Assembly: GCA_040635515.1 (NCBI GenBank)
Contig: JBEYHY010000002.1
Coordinates: 804,189-868,188, forward strand
DNA from: Prauserella_A sp040635515
GTDB taxonomy: Bacteria > Actinomycetota > Actinomycetes > Mycobacteriales > Pseudonocardiaceae
Direction: 5' to 3'
DNA length: 64,000 bases
Position numbers and translations under genes: made by a program. How positions within the stretch are numbered: position 1 is the stretch's first letter; each line of letters begins with the position of its first letter. Positions 7,899-15,738 of this stretch are shown here, piece after piece. Below the pieces are notes generated by a model. It was not told the origin of the DNA, searched no databases, and saw nothing but the letters and a program-made list of their open reading frames with translations.

Positions 7899-9556
7899 CA
7901 GCGCGATTCGAGTTCGATCACCTGAGCATCGCGGTCCGGCGGCCGCTCGCCGCGGCGCGCTCGCTCAGGGAAGAGCTCGGCGCCGAGCCGCTCACCGGCG
8001 GCGTACTGCCGCGGTTTCGCTACCTGCTGATGCATGTCGGCGACGTGAAGGACGGCGACATCCGAGGCGGCAGGCTGGAGTTGATCTCCACCCCGGAGGA
8101 CTCGCCCGAGAATCCGGCCGCTTCCGGCTTCATGGACCGGTTTCTCGCCAAGCACGGCGAGCGGGCACATCACCTGTCCTTCAACGTTCCCGGCCTGGGC
8201 GCCGTGCGTTCCGAGCTGCACGATGCCGGGTTCGGCACTACGCGGGAGGACCTCGATTTCCCGGATTGGCAAGAAGTCTTCCTGCCGCCGGATCGGCTGC
8301 ACGGGGTGCTGATCCAGATCGCCTCCACGCCCAAACCGATCCGGACCGAGAACCTCGTCGGCACCCGTGAGCGGGACTGGTCTTCGCTGCCCAACAATCG
8401 CGGGGCCCTCGATCCGGGCTGGTGGGAGCCCCTGTGGGACACCCGGCCGCCCCGGCAGGAAGATACCGGGCGGCTCGGCTCGATCGTCATGGGCACGAGC
8501 GATCCCGCCCGTTCCGACGTGCTGTTCCGAGAGATCCTGCGCGGGGTGCCGGAACCGGTCACCCTGCCGGGCGCGGTGGCGCGGAAATACGTGTGGCCCA
8601 CCGGATCGATCATCCTCATCGAGGGCGAACCCGGTGTCCTCGGTGCCGTGGCCGCCGTTCCCGGCGCCGAGTGCACGGCGACGTGGCGGATCGGAGATGT
8701 GCGCCTGGCCGCTCGGCCGGAAGATCTTCTGAGGACACGTACCGGCGCGCCGGTGCCTGCCCGGACCGCGACACCGGATTTCGTCCGGCGGGATGACCGG
8801 GTCACCGGCGTCGCGCACGTCGTGATCAACCGGCCGGAAGCTCGCAACGCGATCAACACCGAGGTCGCCCGGCAACTCGGTGCCGAGTTCGACCGTTGCG
8901 ACGAGGATCCGGCGATCAGGGCCATCGTCCTTTCCGGCGCCCCGCTTTCCGATGGGCGCGGCACGTTCAGCGCCGGTCTGGATCTCAAGGCCTTCGCCGC
9001 CTCCGGTGACGTCGGTGAGATTCCCGGCAGGGGGTTCGCCGGTCTGGTCGAGTGCCCGCCCGCCACCCCGATCATTGCCGCCGTCGAAGGATTCGCGCTC
9101 GCGGGAGGGTTCGAGATCGCGCTCGCCTGCGATCTCATCGTCGCCGCGGCCGACGCGCGGTTCGGCCTGCCCGAAGTCACGCGAGGTCTCGTGGCCGACG
9201 GCGGGTCGCTGCTGCGGCTACCCGAACGCATTCCCGCCGCGCTGGCGATGGAGCTGGCCCTCACGGGAACCGAGGTGACGGCGGAAACCCTGGAGCGAAG
9301 GGGAATCGTCAACCGCGTCGTACCCGGTGGTGAGGCTGTCGATCAGGCGCACGCGCTGGCCTCGGTCATCGCCCGCAACGCCCCGCTGGCGCTGACCGCG
9401 ACCAAGCGGATTCTGGCAAGGGCTTCCCGTGCGGTCGATGAAGCGGCCTGGGCGCAGCAGCGCGCGATCGCCGAACCGGTATGGACATCCGATGACGCCC
9501 GCGAAGGCGCGGTCGCGTTCGCGGAGAGGAGGGATCCCGAGTTCCGCGGCGAATAG
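7895..9556 (+). CDS. VOC-VOC-enoyl-CoA hydratase fusion protein
   Basis: A 553-residue protein of two parts. Residues about 1-290 look like two vicinal-oxygen-chelate modules: FDHLSIAVRRPLAAAR ... RAHHLSFNVPGL, ending HGVLIQI, then a second, weaker copy (GSIVMGTSDPARSDVLFREIL ... KYVWPTGSIILIEG). Residues about 300-553 are an enoyl-CoA hydratase/isomerase: VVINRPEARNAI, oxyanion segment FSAGLDLKAFA and GFALAGGFEIALACDLIVAA, ARFGLPEV. VOC proteins include methylmalonyl-CoA epimerase, which works after propionyl-CoA carboxylase, so this N-terminal part could epimerise the carboxylated product made by the upstream carboxylase, and the C-terminal part could process it. That is inference. ATG 7895 overlaps the carboxylase stop. 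No stop or internal ribosome site separates the two halves. Confidence 0.82.
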   Translation: MTARFEFDHLSIAVRRPLAAARSLREELGAEPLTGGVLPRFRYLLMHVGDVKDGDIRGGRLELISTPEDSPENPAASGFMDRFLAKHGERAHHLSFNVPGLGAVRSELHDAGFGTTREDLDFPDWQEVFLPPDRLHGVLIQIASTPKPIRTENLVGTRERDWSSLPNNRGALDPGWWEPLWDTRPPRQEDTGRLGSIVMGTSDPARSDVLFREILRGVPEPVTLPGAVARKYVWPTGSIILIEGEPGVLGAVAAVPGAECTATWRIGDVRLAARPEDLLRTRTGAPVPARTATPDFVRRDDRVTGVAHVVINRPEARNAINTEVARQLGAEFDRCDEDPAIRAIVLSGAPLSDGRGTFSAGLDLKAFAASGDVGEIPGRGFAGLVECPPATPIIAAVEGFALAGGFEIALACDLIVAAADARFGLPEVTRGLVADGGSLLRLPERIPAALAMELALTGTEVTAETLERRGIVNRVVPGGEAVDQAHALASVIARNAPLALTATKRILARASRAVDEAAWAQQRAIAEPVWTSDDAREGAVAFAERRDPEFRGE

Positions 9557-9619
9557 CCGCGGCGAAACACCCCCGATATACCCCACATTTTCTATTCCCA
9601 TTCTTCTGGGAGGACCCCT

Positions 9620-10837
9620 ATGTCGTCGACCAGTTCTGCCCCCGCCGGGAAGTCGAGCCTGTTCAAGCGAGTCCTGCTCGCCGGTCTCGTATTCCAGTCC
9701 GTCGCCATCGGCGGCGCCTATGCCACCGGCAGGGAGACCGTCGAGTACGCGGCGAAATTCGGAGCGCTCGGGTGGATGTCGGTCCTCGGCACCTTCGCGC
9801 TGCTGGCCGTTTTCGCCTATCTTGTGTTCGAGCTGTGCCGGAAGTTCCGGGTTTTCGAGTACAGGGGTCTGCTCAAACTCCTCATCGGGCCGTTCTACTG
9901 GCTGTATGACTTCTTGTATCTCCTGCTGGGTGTCACCATTATCGGCGTGCTCATCAGCGCGGCGGGCAGCATCATGGCGGACACGCTGAACGTGCCGGTC
10001 TGGATCACCTCGGCCGGACTCGTCGCGATCGTGGCCGTCGTGTTGTTCTTCGGTCAGGCCGTGATGGAGCGGTTCAATTCGACGGGAACCATCCTGCTCA
10101 CCGTCGGCTACCTGTTGTTCGCCGCGCTGGTTCTCGCGGTGAAGGGTGGTGACATGGTCGCGAACTTCCGGGATTCGGCGCCACCGCTCGATCCGGATTC
10201 CACCGCGTGGAGCTCGATCTCCTCCGGTCTTATCTACGGCTCGCTTTATCTGTGTATTTTTCCGGCCGCGATGCCCGTGATGCGATTCGCCAGGGCTCGG
10301 AAGGATTCGTTCTGGTCGGCGATCAACCTCGGCTGGCTCATCGCGTTACCGTTGTTCCTCACCTATTTCGCGGTGATGGCCTTTTATCCGGACCCCGACG
10401 TGCTGGACGCGCAAATACCGTGGCTGAACATGCTTTCCAACTACGGCCCGTGGGTGGTCATCGTGTTCGGTCTGCTCGTGGGCTGGACCTTGCTGGCCAC
10501 CGCTGTCGGCCTGGTTCAGGGCGCGCTCAACCGGGTCAGCGTGAACCTCGAAGACCTCGGCCGTAAGCCGCTGACGCGCAGGGGCAACGGAATCACCGCG
10601 GCGGTCACGCTCATCGTCGCGATCGTCATCAGCCAGGCGGGAATCGTCGATCTCGTCGCCAAGGGATACACGGCCGGTGCGTGGGGAATGCTCATCGTGT
10701 TCGGTCTGCCGCTGCTCACGCGTGGCGTCTGGCTGATCGTCAAGGGCGACCCGGCCACGCTCACCGCCGGCACCGCCGTGCCCCCTGGATCCGAAACCGG
10801 GAAGCCGGCCGAGAAAACGAGCGAGGGCACGCGATGA
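9620..10837 (+). CDS. YkvI-like multi-pass membrane protein, putative transporter
   Basis: 405 residues with about ten hydrophobic helices, beginning after a short polar N-terminus (KRVLLAGLVFQSVAIGGAYATGRE). The GGAYATGRE segment in helix 1, with helix-breaking glycines, recalls the COG3949/YkvI group, which is related to the amino acid/polyamine/cation transporter superfamily. A clear ribosome site (GGGAGGA) precedes ATG 9620. It is the last gene of the acyl-CoA operon and is followed by a strong terminator, so it may import the pathway substrate; the transported compound is unknown. The C-terminal tail after the last helix is polar and low in complexity. Confidence 0.72.
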   Translation: MSSTSSAPAGKSSLFKRVLLAGLVFQSVAIGGAYATGRETVEYAAKFGALGWMSVLGTFALLAVFAYLVFELCRKFRVFEYRGLLKLLIGPFYWLYDFLYLLLGVTIIGVLISAAGSIMADTLNVPVWITSAGLVAIVAVVLFFGQAVMERFNSTGTILLTVGYLLFAALVLAVKGGDMVANFRDSAPPLDPDSTAWSSISSGLIYGSLYLCIFPAAMPVMRFARARKDSFWSAINLGWLIALPLFLTYFAVMAFYPDPDVLDAQIPWLNMLSNYGPWVVIVFGLLVGWTLLATAVGLVQGALNRVSVNLEDLGRKPLTRRGNGITAAVTLIVAIVISQAGIVDLVAKGYTAGAWGMLIVFGLPLLTRGVWLIVKGDPATLTAGTAVPPGSETGKPAEKTSEGTR

Positions 10838-10872
10838 CGGGGTAGCCGCCGCGACAGGCGCCGTCAGGAGTG

Positions 10873-10902
10873 TTGCCGTGGCCGGTTCGCCGGCCACGGC
10901 AA
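10873..10902 (+). terminator. Terminator-like hairpin closing the acyl-CoA operon
   Basis: A perfect 13-bp stem (TTGCCGTGGCCGG / CCGGCCACGGCAA) with a TTCG tetraloop, 36 bp after the membrane-protein stop. There is no long U-run behind it, which is common for actinomycete terminators. It separates the operon from the TetR gene. Confidence 0.75.
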
Positions 10903-10955
10903 TGCCGTGAATACAGTTATGGGCGAAGCCCGGACGACGAAGAGGACAGCGGAAG

Positions 10956-11576
10956 ATGCCGAAGATCGTGGATCACCAGCAGCGCAGGAACGAGATCTGC
11001 GATGCGGTACTCACCCTCATAGCCGAGGGGGGAACGCGGGCGGTGACCACGCGGGCGGCGGCCGAGCGCGCCAAATGGTCGACGGGCACCGTCAACCACT
11101 ATTTCAGCAATCGGGAAGCGCTCATGCTCGGCGCGTTCCGGCGGGCCGCGCATTTGCAGGGAAAAGAACTGAAGCGACTGCTCCAGGATGCCGAGCTCAC
11201 CCCTTTGCAGAAATTGCACGGAACGATCGAGGCGACGTTGCCGCTCGACGAACGACGGGTCGCGCTCACGCGGATCTTCCTCGATTACTACGCGGAGACG
11301 AATGCCGTCGAGGAAACTCACGACGAGGTCGTGCAGTATTTGCGAAACTGGCGGGGAGTCGTCACGCAGATCATCGACGAGTGCAAGGCCGATGAGTCCA
11401 TCGCGAGTGTGCGGTCGTCGGAAACCCTTGCCACCGAGTTGGTCGCGCTGACGGACGGGCTGTCCATGCACGCGCTGCTCGACCCCGGCGTGCTTTCCCG
11501 GCTCGTCGAAGGGCAGACCCTGACGATCAGCTTCATCGACGATGCCTGGGGCCCGATCCGGCTGACGGGAGCCTGA
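10956..11576 (+). CDS. TetR-family transcriptional regulator
   Basis: 206 residues. The N-terminal helix-turn-helix is visible at about 8-55 (RNEICDAVLTLIAEGG, VTTRAAAERAKWSTGTVNHYFSNREALMLGAF), the BetI/TetR pattern. The C-terminal ligand-binding part is all-helical and unassigned. A ribosome site GAGGACAGCGGAAG precedes the ATG. It lies directly downstream of, and on the same strand as, the acyl-CoA operon but beyond the terminator, so it may be the pathway repressor with its own promoter; no operator palindrome stood out. Confidence 0.88.
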   Translation: MPKIVDHQQRRNEICDAVLTLIAEGGTRAVTTRAAAERAKWSTGTVNHYFSNREALMLGAFRRAAHLQGKELKRLLQDAELTPLQKLHGTIEATLPLDERRVALTRIFLDYYAETNAVEETHDEVVQYLRNWRGVVTQIIDECKADESIASVRSSETLATELVALTDGLSMHALLDPGVLSRLVEGQTLTISFIDDAWGPIRLTGA

Positions 11577-11588
11577 CCCCGCGCTCGG

Positions 11589-12443
11589 TCAGGCGCGCCG
11601 GGCTGCCCACACGGTGCGTTCGGTGCGCACCGCGAGATCGTCGCGGCGCAGGATGCCGCGCGGGCCGCCGGTGTCGAGCAACTCGTCCAGCGCGGTGAGA
11701 TCCTCGGCCGTGAGCACGTCGGCGACGGCGCCACGCATGCGTCGCAGGCCACCGAGTGCGTAGCGGCCGACGGCGGGGGAGCGCGAGTGTCCGATGTCGA
11801 CGGTGATCGTCCGCTCGCCCTCGATGGTGAACCCGGCGGTGGTCAGCGCGCTTCCCCAGTCGGCCCCTCGGTGCGGCAGGTGCCCGGCGTGGCGCCGGTC
11901 GCTCGCGGCGTGGCAGCGCTTCTCAAGGCCGGGGCGATACTCGGGCGCGTCGTCGGGAAGGAACCGGGGGAATCCGGCGAGTTCGACGACGGCGAGCAGC
12001 CCGCCAGGAGCGAGCAGGTCGTGTATCCGGCGCAGGGCGCCGCCGGGGTCGGCAAGATGATGCAGGGACGCCGATGCCCACACCAGGTCGGGCTCGCCGA
12101 GTTCCGGCCACGCCGAGTCGAGATCGGCGCGGACGGTCCGCACCCGGTCGGCAAGACCGGACTCGGCGGCCTTGTCCCGCAGGCGCCGCAGGTGCTCTTG
12201 CGAGGAGTCGACGGCGGTGACGTGTGCTTCCGGGAAGCGGGAGAGCAGGGCGAACGTTCCCGCGCCGGTCCCGCACCCCAGATCCACGATCAGGCGAGGG
12301 TCTGCGTGGAGGGGCAGCCACGCGGTGATGGAGGCGGTGTGCTCGGCGAGGACTTCCGCGTCGAGGTCGAGGATCTCCGCCTGGTCGTGGCCGGGTTCGT
12401 ACTCGTGGTGGTCATGAGGGCGGTCTCGCTCGGTGGGCTTCAT
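11589..12443 (-). CDS. Class I SAM-dependent methyltransferase
   Basis: 284 residues. The SAM-binding motif VDLGCGTGAGTFALL is at about 53-67, followed by the acidic strand-2 end (VTAVDSS) and a typical DLVWASASLHHLAD motif IV region. The N-terminus is His/Asp rich (DRPHDHHEYEPGHD). It follows the XRE-cupin regulator on the same strand after about 80 bp and probably shares its transcript. It converges with the TetR gene, 12 bp apart. Substrate unknown; the sequence resembles small-molecule methyltransferases of the UbiE/Methyltransf_25 group. Confidence 0.85.
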   Translation of the reverse strand: MKPTERDRPHDHHEYEPGHDQAEILDLDAEVLAEHTASITAWLPLHADPRLIVDLGCGTGAGTFALLSRFPEAHVTAVDSSQEHLRRLRDKAAESGLADRVRTVRADLDSAWPELGEPDLVWASASLHHLADPGGALRRIHDLLAPGGLLAVVELAGFPRFLPDDAPEYRPGLEKRCHAASDRRHAGHLPHRGADWGSALTTAGFTIEGERTITVDIGHSRSPAVGRYALGGLRRMRGAVADVLTAEDLTALDELLDTGGPRGILRRDDLAVRTERTVWAARRA

Positions 12444-12523
12444 GCCGCCACCGTAAGCCGGTCATGCCTCAGGTGCACGGGCTCTTGCGTGAAGAGCAAG
12501 GAGGTCGGTGCCGGGGAGGCGGA

Positions 12524-13114
12524 TTACGCAACCGGCCCGGTCGGCGGGGTCCCGTCCTCGCCATGGTGCCCCCTGCGGGCCTCGCGGTCGAAAATGCCGA
12601 GGAGCTCGCACGGCCCGCCAGCGGTGCCGATCGCGTGGGGGAGCATGGTCGGGAACTCCGCGGCCTGGTTGGTCTCGATGCGGATGCGCCGGTGCCCCAG
12701 CATGAGGACGGCCGTGCCGGACAGGACGACGAGCCATTCGCGGCCCGGGTGCGCGCGCATCGCGGCGGGGTTGTCCGGCGGCGGGTCCGTCATGCGCCGT
12801 CGCATGACCGTCATCCCCGGTTCGGCCTTGAGTGCCCACCGCAGCACGCCGTGCGCGCCGTCGATCATCGGGTTGGTGATCACGTCGTCGGTGTCGGTCT
12901 CGACGAGTTGATCGAGCGAGGTGTCCAGTGCCCTTGCGATGGTGACGAGCTGGTCCAGTGCGAGGCGGCGCCGACCGTTCTCGATCCGGCTGAGCGACGA
13001 GGGGCTCAGCCGGGCGCGGGTGGCCAGTTCGTCCAGTGACCAGCCCTGCGCCACCCGCAGCGCTCGGATCCGTTTGCGTACCAGGCTGTCCACATCGGCG
13101 TCGTCTTGCGTCAT
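12524..13114 (-). CDS. XRE-family regulator with C-terminal cupin domain
   Basis: 196 residues. An N-terminal HTH_3 domain (RIRALRVAQGWSLDELATRARLSPSSLSRIENGRR, about 12-46) is joined to a single cupin barrel (about 95-185: HPGREWLVVLSGTAVLMLG, FPTMLPHAIGTAGGPCELLGIF). Members of this class sense a small ligand in the cupin and act as repressors of neighbouring enzyme genes. I chose ATG 13114 because AGGG lies 8 bases upstream; other in-frame starts (ATG 13120, TTG 13141) are possible. It is the first gene of a two-gene unit with the methyltransferase, so autoregulation of that pair is likely. Confidence 0.87.
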   Translation of the reverse strand: MTQDDADVDSLVRKRIRALRVAQGWSLDELATRARLSPSSLSRIENGRRRLALDQLVTIARALDTSLDQLVETDTDDVITNPMIDGAHGVLRWALKAEPGMTVMRRRMTDPPPDNPAAMRAHPGREWLVVLSGTAVLMLGHRRIRIETNQAAEFPTMLPHAIGTAGGPCELLGIFDREARRGHHGEDGTPPTGPVA

Positions 13115-13244
13115 ACGCATGACCCTATGTCTCAACGGCAAAGTATGCGTACCGTCATAACCGCGCAGGTCGGCGAGTCCGCCCCGGCGGGAGCCCTCGC
13201 CGGAGCCCAGCTGAACGCCGGCCTCGCCGCCGGGCGGCCCGCGG

Positions 13245-14285
13245 TCAGGTCCCGGGAAAGCTGACCCGGTTGGGGTCGAGCACTCGCACGACCCGGCCCG
13301 TCGAGTCGAGCTGCCGCCACATCTGCTTCATCGTGTGCAGGCACACCGAGCGGTCGACGATCGTCAGGTCAGGATGAAGCTCGCCGACGACGCGCTCGAA
13401 CTCGGTCAGCCCTTCCAAGGTACGCAGCCACACCATCAGCAACAGGTTGGCGGGACCTGACAGCGTGCAGCTGAGCCGGACCTCGGCCCGATTTCCCAGC
13501 GCTCGCGCGACCGCGTCGAGGGAACTCGGCGGCACGTGGGCCCACAGCACGCCGGTGATCGGCCAGCCGGAGACCGACTGCGCCATGTCGCACCGCATCC
13601 TCAGATGACGCGTATCCAGCAGCCGGTTCACCCTGCGCCGTGCGGTCGCCTGACTGATACCGGTCCGGCCGGCGAGTTCGGCGAACGACATCCTTCCGTC
13701 GATGTGCAGCAGCCGGTACAGCGCCCGATCGGTCTCGTCGACGGTGAAGCCGCGGGATTCGCCGGCCGGAGGTGACAATCGGCCCCTGCGCACGGGGTCG
13801 AGACTGTCCAGCCGCCAGCGGCTGGGCTCGGTGTAGCCCACGGTGCGAATCTCGGCGTGATAGTCGGTCACCCCTGGTAGGCGGTCGAGTACGTCACGGA
13901 GAAACGCCGACACCGCCGCCGGGTTGCGCAGCGCGATCACCAGCAGCAGCGGGCTCGGGCCGGTCACGTGGTGCAGGTAGGGAGCGGAGGCCTCCTCGAT
14001 CAGGGTCGCGGCGACCGAGTCGAACCAGCCCGGCGCGACCGACACCTTGATGTAGGCCATGCAGAACTCGTGGTGCCTGGCCGGGCCGATCGTGCAGGTG
14101 ACCCAGGCCAGGCCCGTCTGGCTCAGCCGCTGCCACCTGCGTGCGGTCGTCGCCGGGTCCAGATCGAGGGCGCGTCCGAGCACCGCCCAGGAACCACGCG
14201 GTGTGACCTGCAGGGCGTTGATGAGTTCGAGATCGACTTCGTCGATGACGGAATCCGGTGAAGAAGCGGTCGCCATGCCAGGCAT
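13245..14285 (-). CDS. Lrp/AsnC regulator with two HTH domains in tandem
   Basis: About 346 residues, twice the usual Lrp length. Two winged-helix AsnC heads are visible: one at about 10-60 (DLELINALQVTPRGSWAVLG, ATTARRWQRL) and one starting near 185 (DETDRALYRLLHIDGRMSFAEL, GISQATARRRVNRLL), each followed by a RAM-like ligand-binding region (GPSPLLLVIAL; GPANLLLMVWL). It is divergent from the decarboxylase-transporter-D-aminoacylase operon and probably controls it in response to an amino acid. The exact start is unsure: ATG 14285 and ATG 14276 both lack a good ribosome site. Three copies of CCATGTG lie in the shared intergenic region. Confidence 0.87.
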   Translation of the reverse strand: MPGMATASSPDSVIDEVDLELINALQVTPRGSWAVLGRALDLDPATTARRWQRLSQTGLAWVTCTIGPARHHEFCMAYIKVSVAPGWFDSVAATLIEEASAPYLHHVTGPSPLLLVIALRNPAAVSAFLRDVLDRLPGVTDYHAEIRTVGYTEPSRWRLDSLDPVRRGRLSPPAGESRGFTVDETDRALYRLLHIDGRMSFAELAGRTGISQATARRRVNRLLDTRHLRMRCDMAQSVSGWPITGVLWAHVPPSSLDAVARALGNRAEVRLSCTLSGPANLLLMVWLRTLEGLTEFERVVGELHPDLTIVDRSVCLHTMKQMWRQLDSTGRVVRVLDPNRVSFPGT

Positions 14286-14300
14286 TGTGCACGCATAAGT

Positions 14301-14400
14301 CCCCATGTGGCTGACATCGTGACGGATCCCTGCAATTCGGCCACTGCTCCATGTGAGGGGTTGATCCTTGCTCAGATCGAAAGGAGGGGGCCACATGGGG
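14301..14400. promoter_or_regulatory. Divergent promoter region with three CCATGTG half-sites
   Basis: CCCCATGTGG at 14301-14310 and its exact reverse complement CCACATGGGG at 14391-14400 (the latter spans the decarboxylase start codon), with a third CCATGTGAGG at 14349-14358. Centre spacings are about 46 and 42 bp, close to four helical turns, which suits a multimeric Lrp protein. Binding is inferred. Confidence 0.45.
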
Positions 14401-15714
14401 CCGAATGCGCACACGTGCGCGGACCGGGTGGAGCAGGCCGTACTGACCGCGGTGGAGGCTGGTCTGGTCGGCGGGGAACACCCGGTCGCCGGATTCGTCG
14501 ACATCGACGGAGTGCGGTCGACGGTCCGCGATCTGCGGGCCGCGTTCGAGGGCACCGAGGTACTGCACGCCTTCGCGGCGAAGGCGAGCCCGCTGGTTCC
14601 GGTACTCCGGCTGCTGGCCGAGGAGGGCCTGGGCTGCGAGGTCGCGAGCGCGGGTGAACTCGCCCAGGCGCTCGCCGCCGGTTTCGAGGCAGGGCGCATC
14701 GTGCTCGACTCCCCGGCGAAAACCCAGGCCGAACTGGCGGAAGCACTCGAACTCGGCGTCGCCGTCAACGCGGACAACCTCGACGAACTCAAGCGGCTCG
14801 ACGCACTGGTCACCCCCGACACCCGTGCCGTCATCGGCGCGCGCGTGAACCCTCAGGTCGGCGCGGGAACGATCGGCGCCATGAGTACCGCGTCGCCGCA
14901 CTCGAAGTTCGGGATTCCGCTGGGTGACCCGGGTTCCCGCGACGAGCTGCTCGCGGCGTTCGCCGCGAGGCCGTGGCTGACGCGGCTGCACGTCCACGTC
15001 GGATCGCAGGGCTGCCCGCTCGAACTGATCGCCGACGGCGTAGAAGCGGTGTACCGGCTCGCCGAGGAGATCAATGCCAACGCCGGTAGGCAACAGGTGA
15101 CGAGTCTCGACATCGGTGGTGGCCTGCCGGTCAACTTCGCCGATGACACGGTGAGCCCGACCTTCGCCGAGTACGTCGCGGTGCTGCGGGATCGGGTGCC
15201 AGGGCTTTTCGAAGGCCGGTACGCGCTGCTGACCGAGTTCGGCAGGTCGCTGCTCGCCAAGAACGGCTTCATCGTCGCTGCCGTGGAGTACGTCAAGGAC
15301 GCCGGCGGTCGGCGGATCGCGGTGACTCACGCCGGTGCGCAGATCGCGACCCGCACGGTGTTCATGCCGGGCGCGTGGCCGTTGCGCGTGGAAGCATTCG
15401 ATGCCTCGGGCCGGCGCAAGCGCGATCGCCCGCTGCGTCAGGATGTGGCCGGGCCGTGCTGTTTCGCGGGCGATCTGGTGGCATCCGAGCGGGAGCTTCC
15501 CGAACTGGCGGAGGGAGATCTGGTCGTGCTGCGCGACACCGGCGCGTACTACTTCTCCTCGCCCTTCTCCTACAACAGCCTGCCCCGGCCCGCGGTGCAC
15601 GGTTTCCGTGCCGCCGAAGGGGAAATGGTGTTCGCACCGGTTCGTACCGGCCAGACGGTCGCCGAAATCGTGGCGGAATCCGGCGCCGAGCACCGGGACG
15701 CGCTACTCGCTTGA
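14395..15714 (+). CDS. PLP-dependent decarboxylase of the LysA/diaminopimelate type
   Basis: 439 residues with the fold-type III layout. PLP lysine in HAFAAKASPLVPVL, HVGSQG, the glycine loop SLDIGGGLPVNF, EFGRSLLAKNGF and the C-terminal GPCCFAGD box with the catalytic Cys of decarboxylases. AAGGAGGGGG sits 5 bases before ATG 14395. True lysine-pathway LysA is normally next to argS/thrA genes; here the neighbours are a transporter and an N-acyl-D-amino-acid deacylase, and the divergent gene is an Lrp regulator, so a catabolic role on a D-amino acid or unusual amino acid is more likely. The amine product is not predictable. Confidence 0.85.
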   Translation: MGPNAHTCADRVEQAVLTAVEAGLVGGEHPVAGFVDIDGVRSTVRDLRAAFEGTEVLHAFAAKASPLVPVLRLLAEEGLGCEVASAGELAQALAAGFEAGRIVLDSPAKTQAELAEALELGVAVNADNLDELKRLDALVTPDTRAVIGARVNPQVGAGTIGAMSTASPHSKFGIPLGDPGSRDELLAAFAARPWLTRLHVHVGSQGCPLELIADGVEAVYRLAEEINANAGRQQVTSLDIGGGLPVNFADDTVSPTFAEYVAVLRDRVPGLFEGRYALLTEFGRSLLAKNGFIVAAVEYVKDAGGRRIAVTHAGAQIATRTVFMPGAWPLRVEAFDASGRRKRDRPLRQDVAGPCCFAGDLVASERELPELAEGDLVVLRDTGAYYFSSPFSYNSLPRPAVHGFRAAEGEMVFAPVRTGQTVAEIVAESGAEHRDALLA

Positions 15715-15738
15715 TAACGCACCACAAAGGACACGAGC

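Noticed and set aside
13894..15693. Minus-strand open frame of about 600 codons over the decarboxylase and part of the Lrp gene
   Set aside because: Antisense noise; the plus-strand decarboxylase has all catalytic motifs and a ribosome site.
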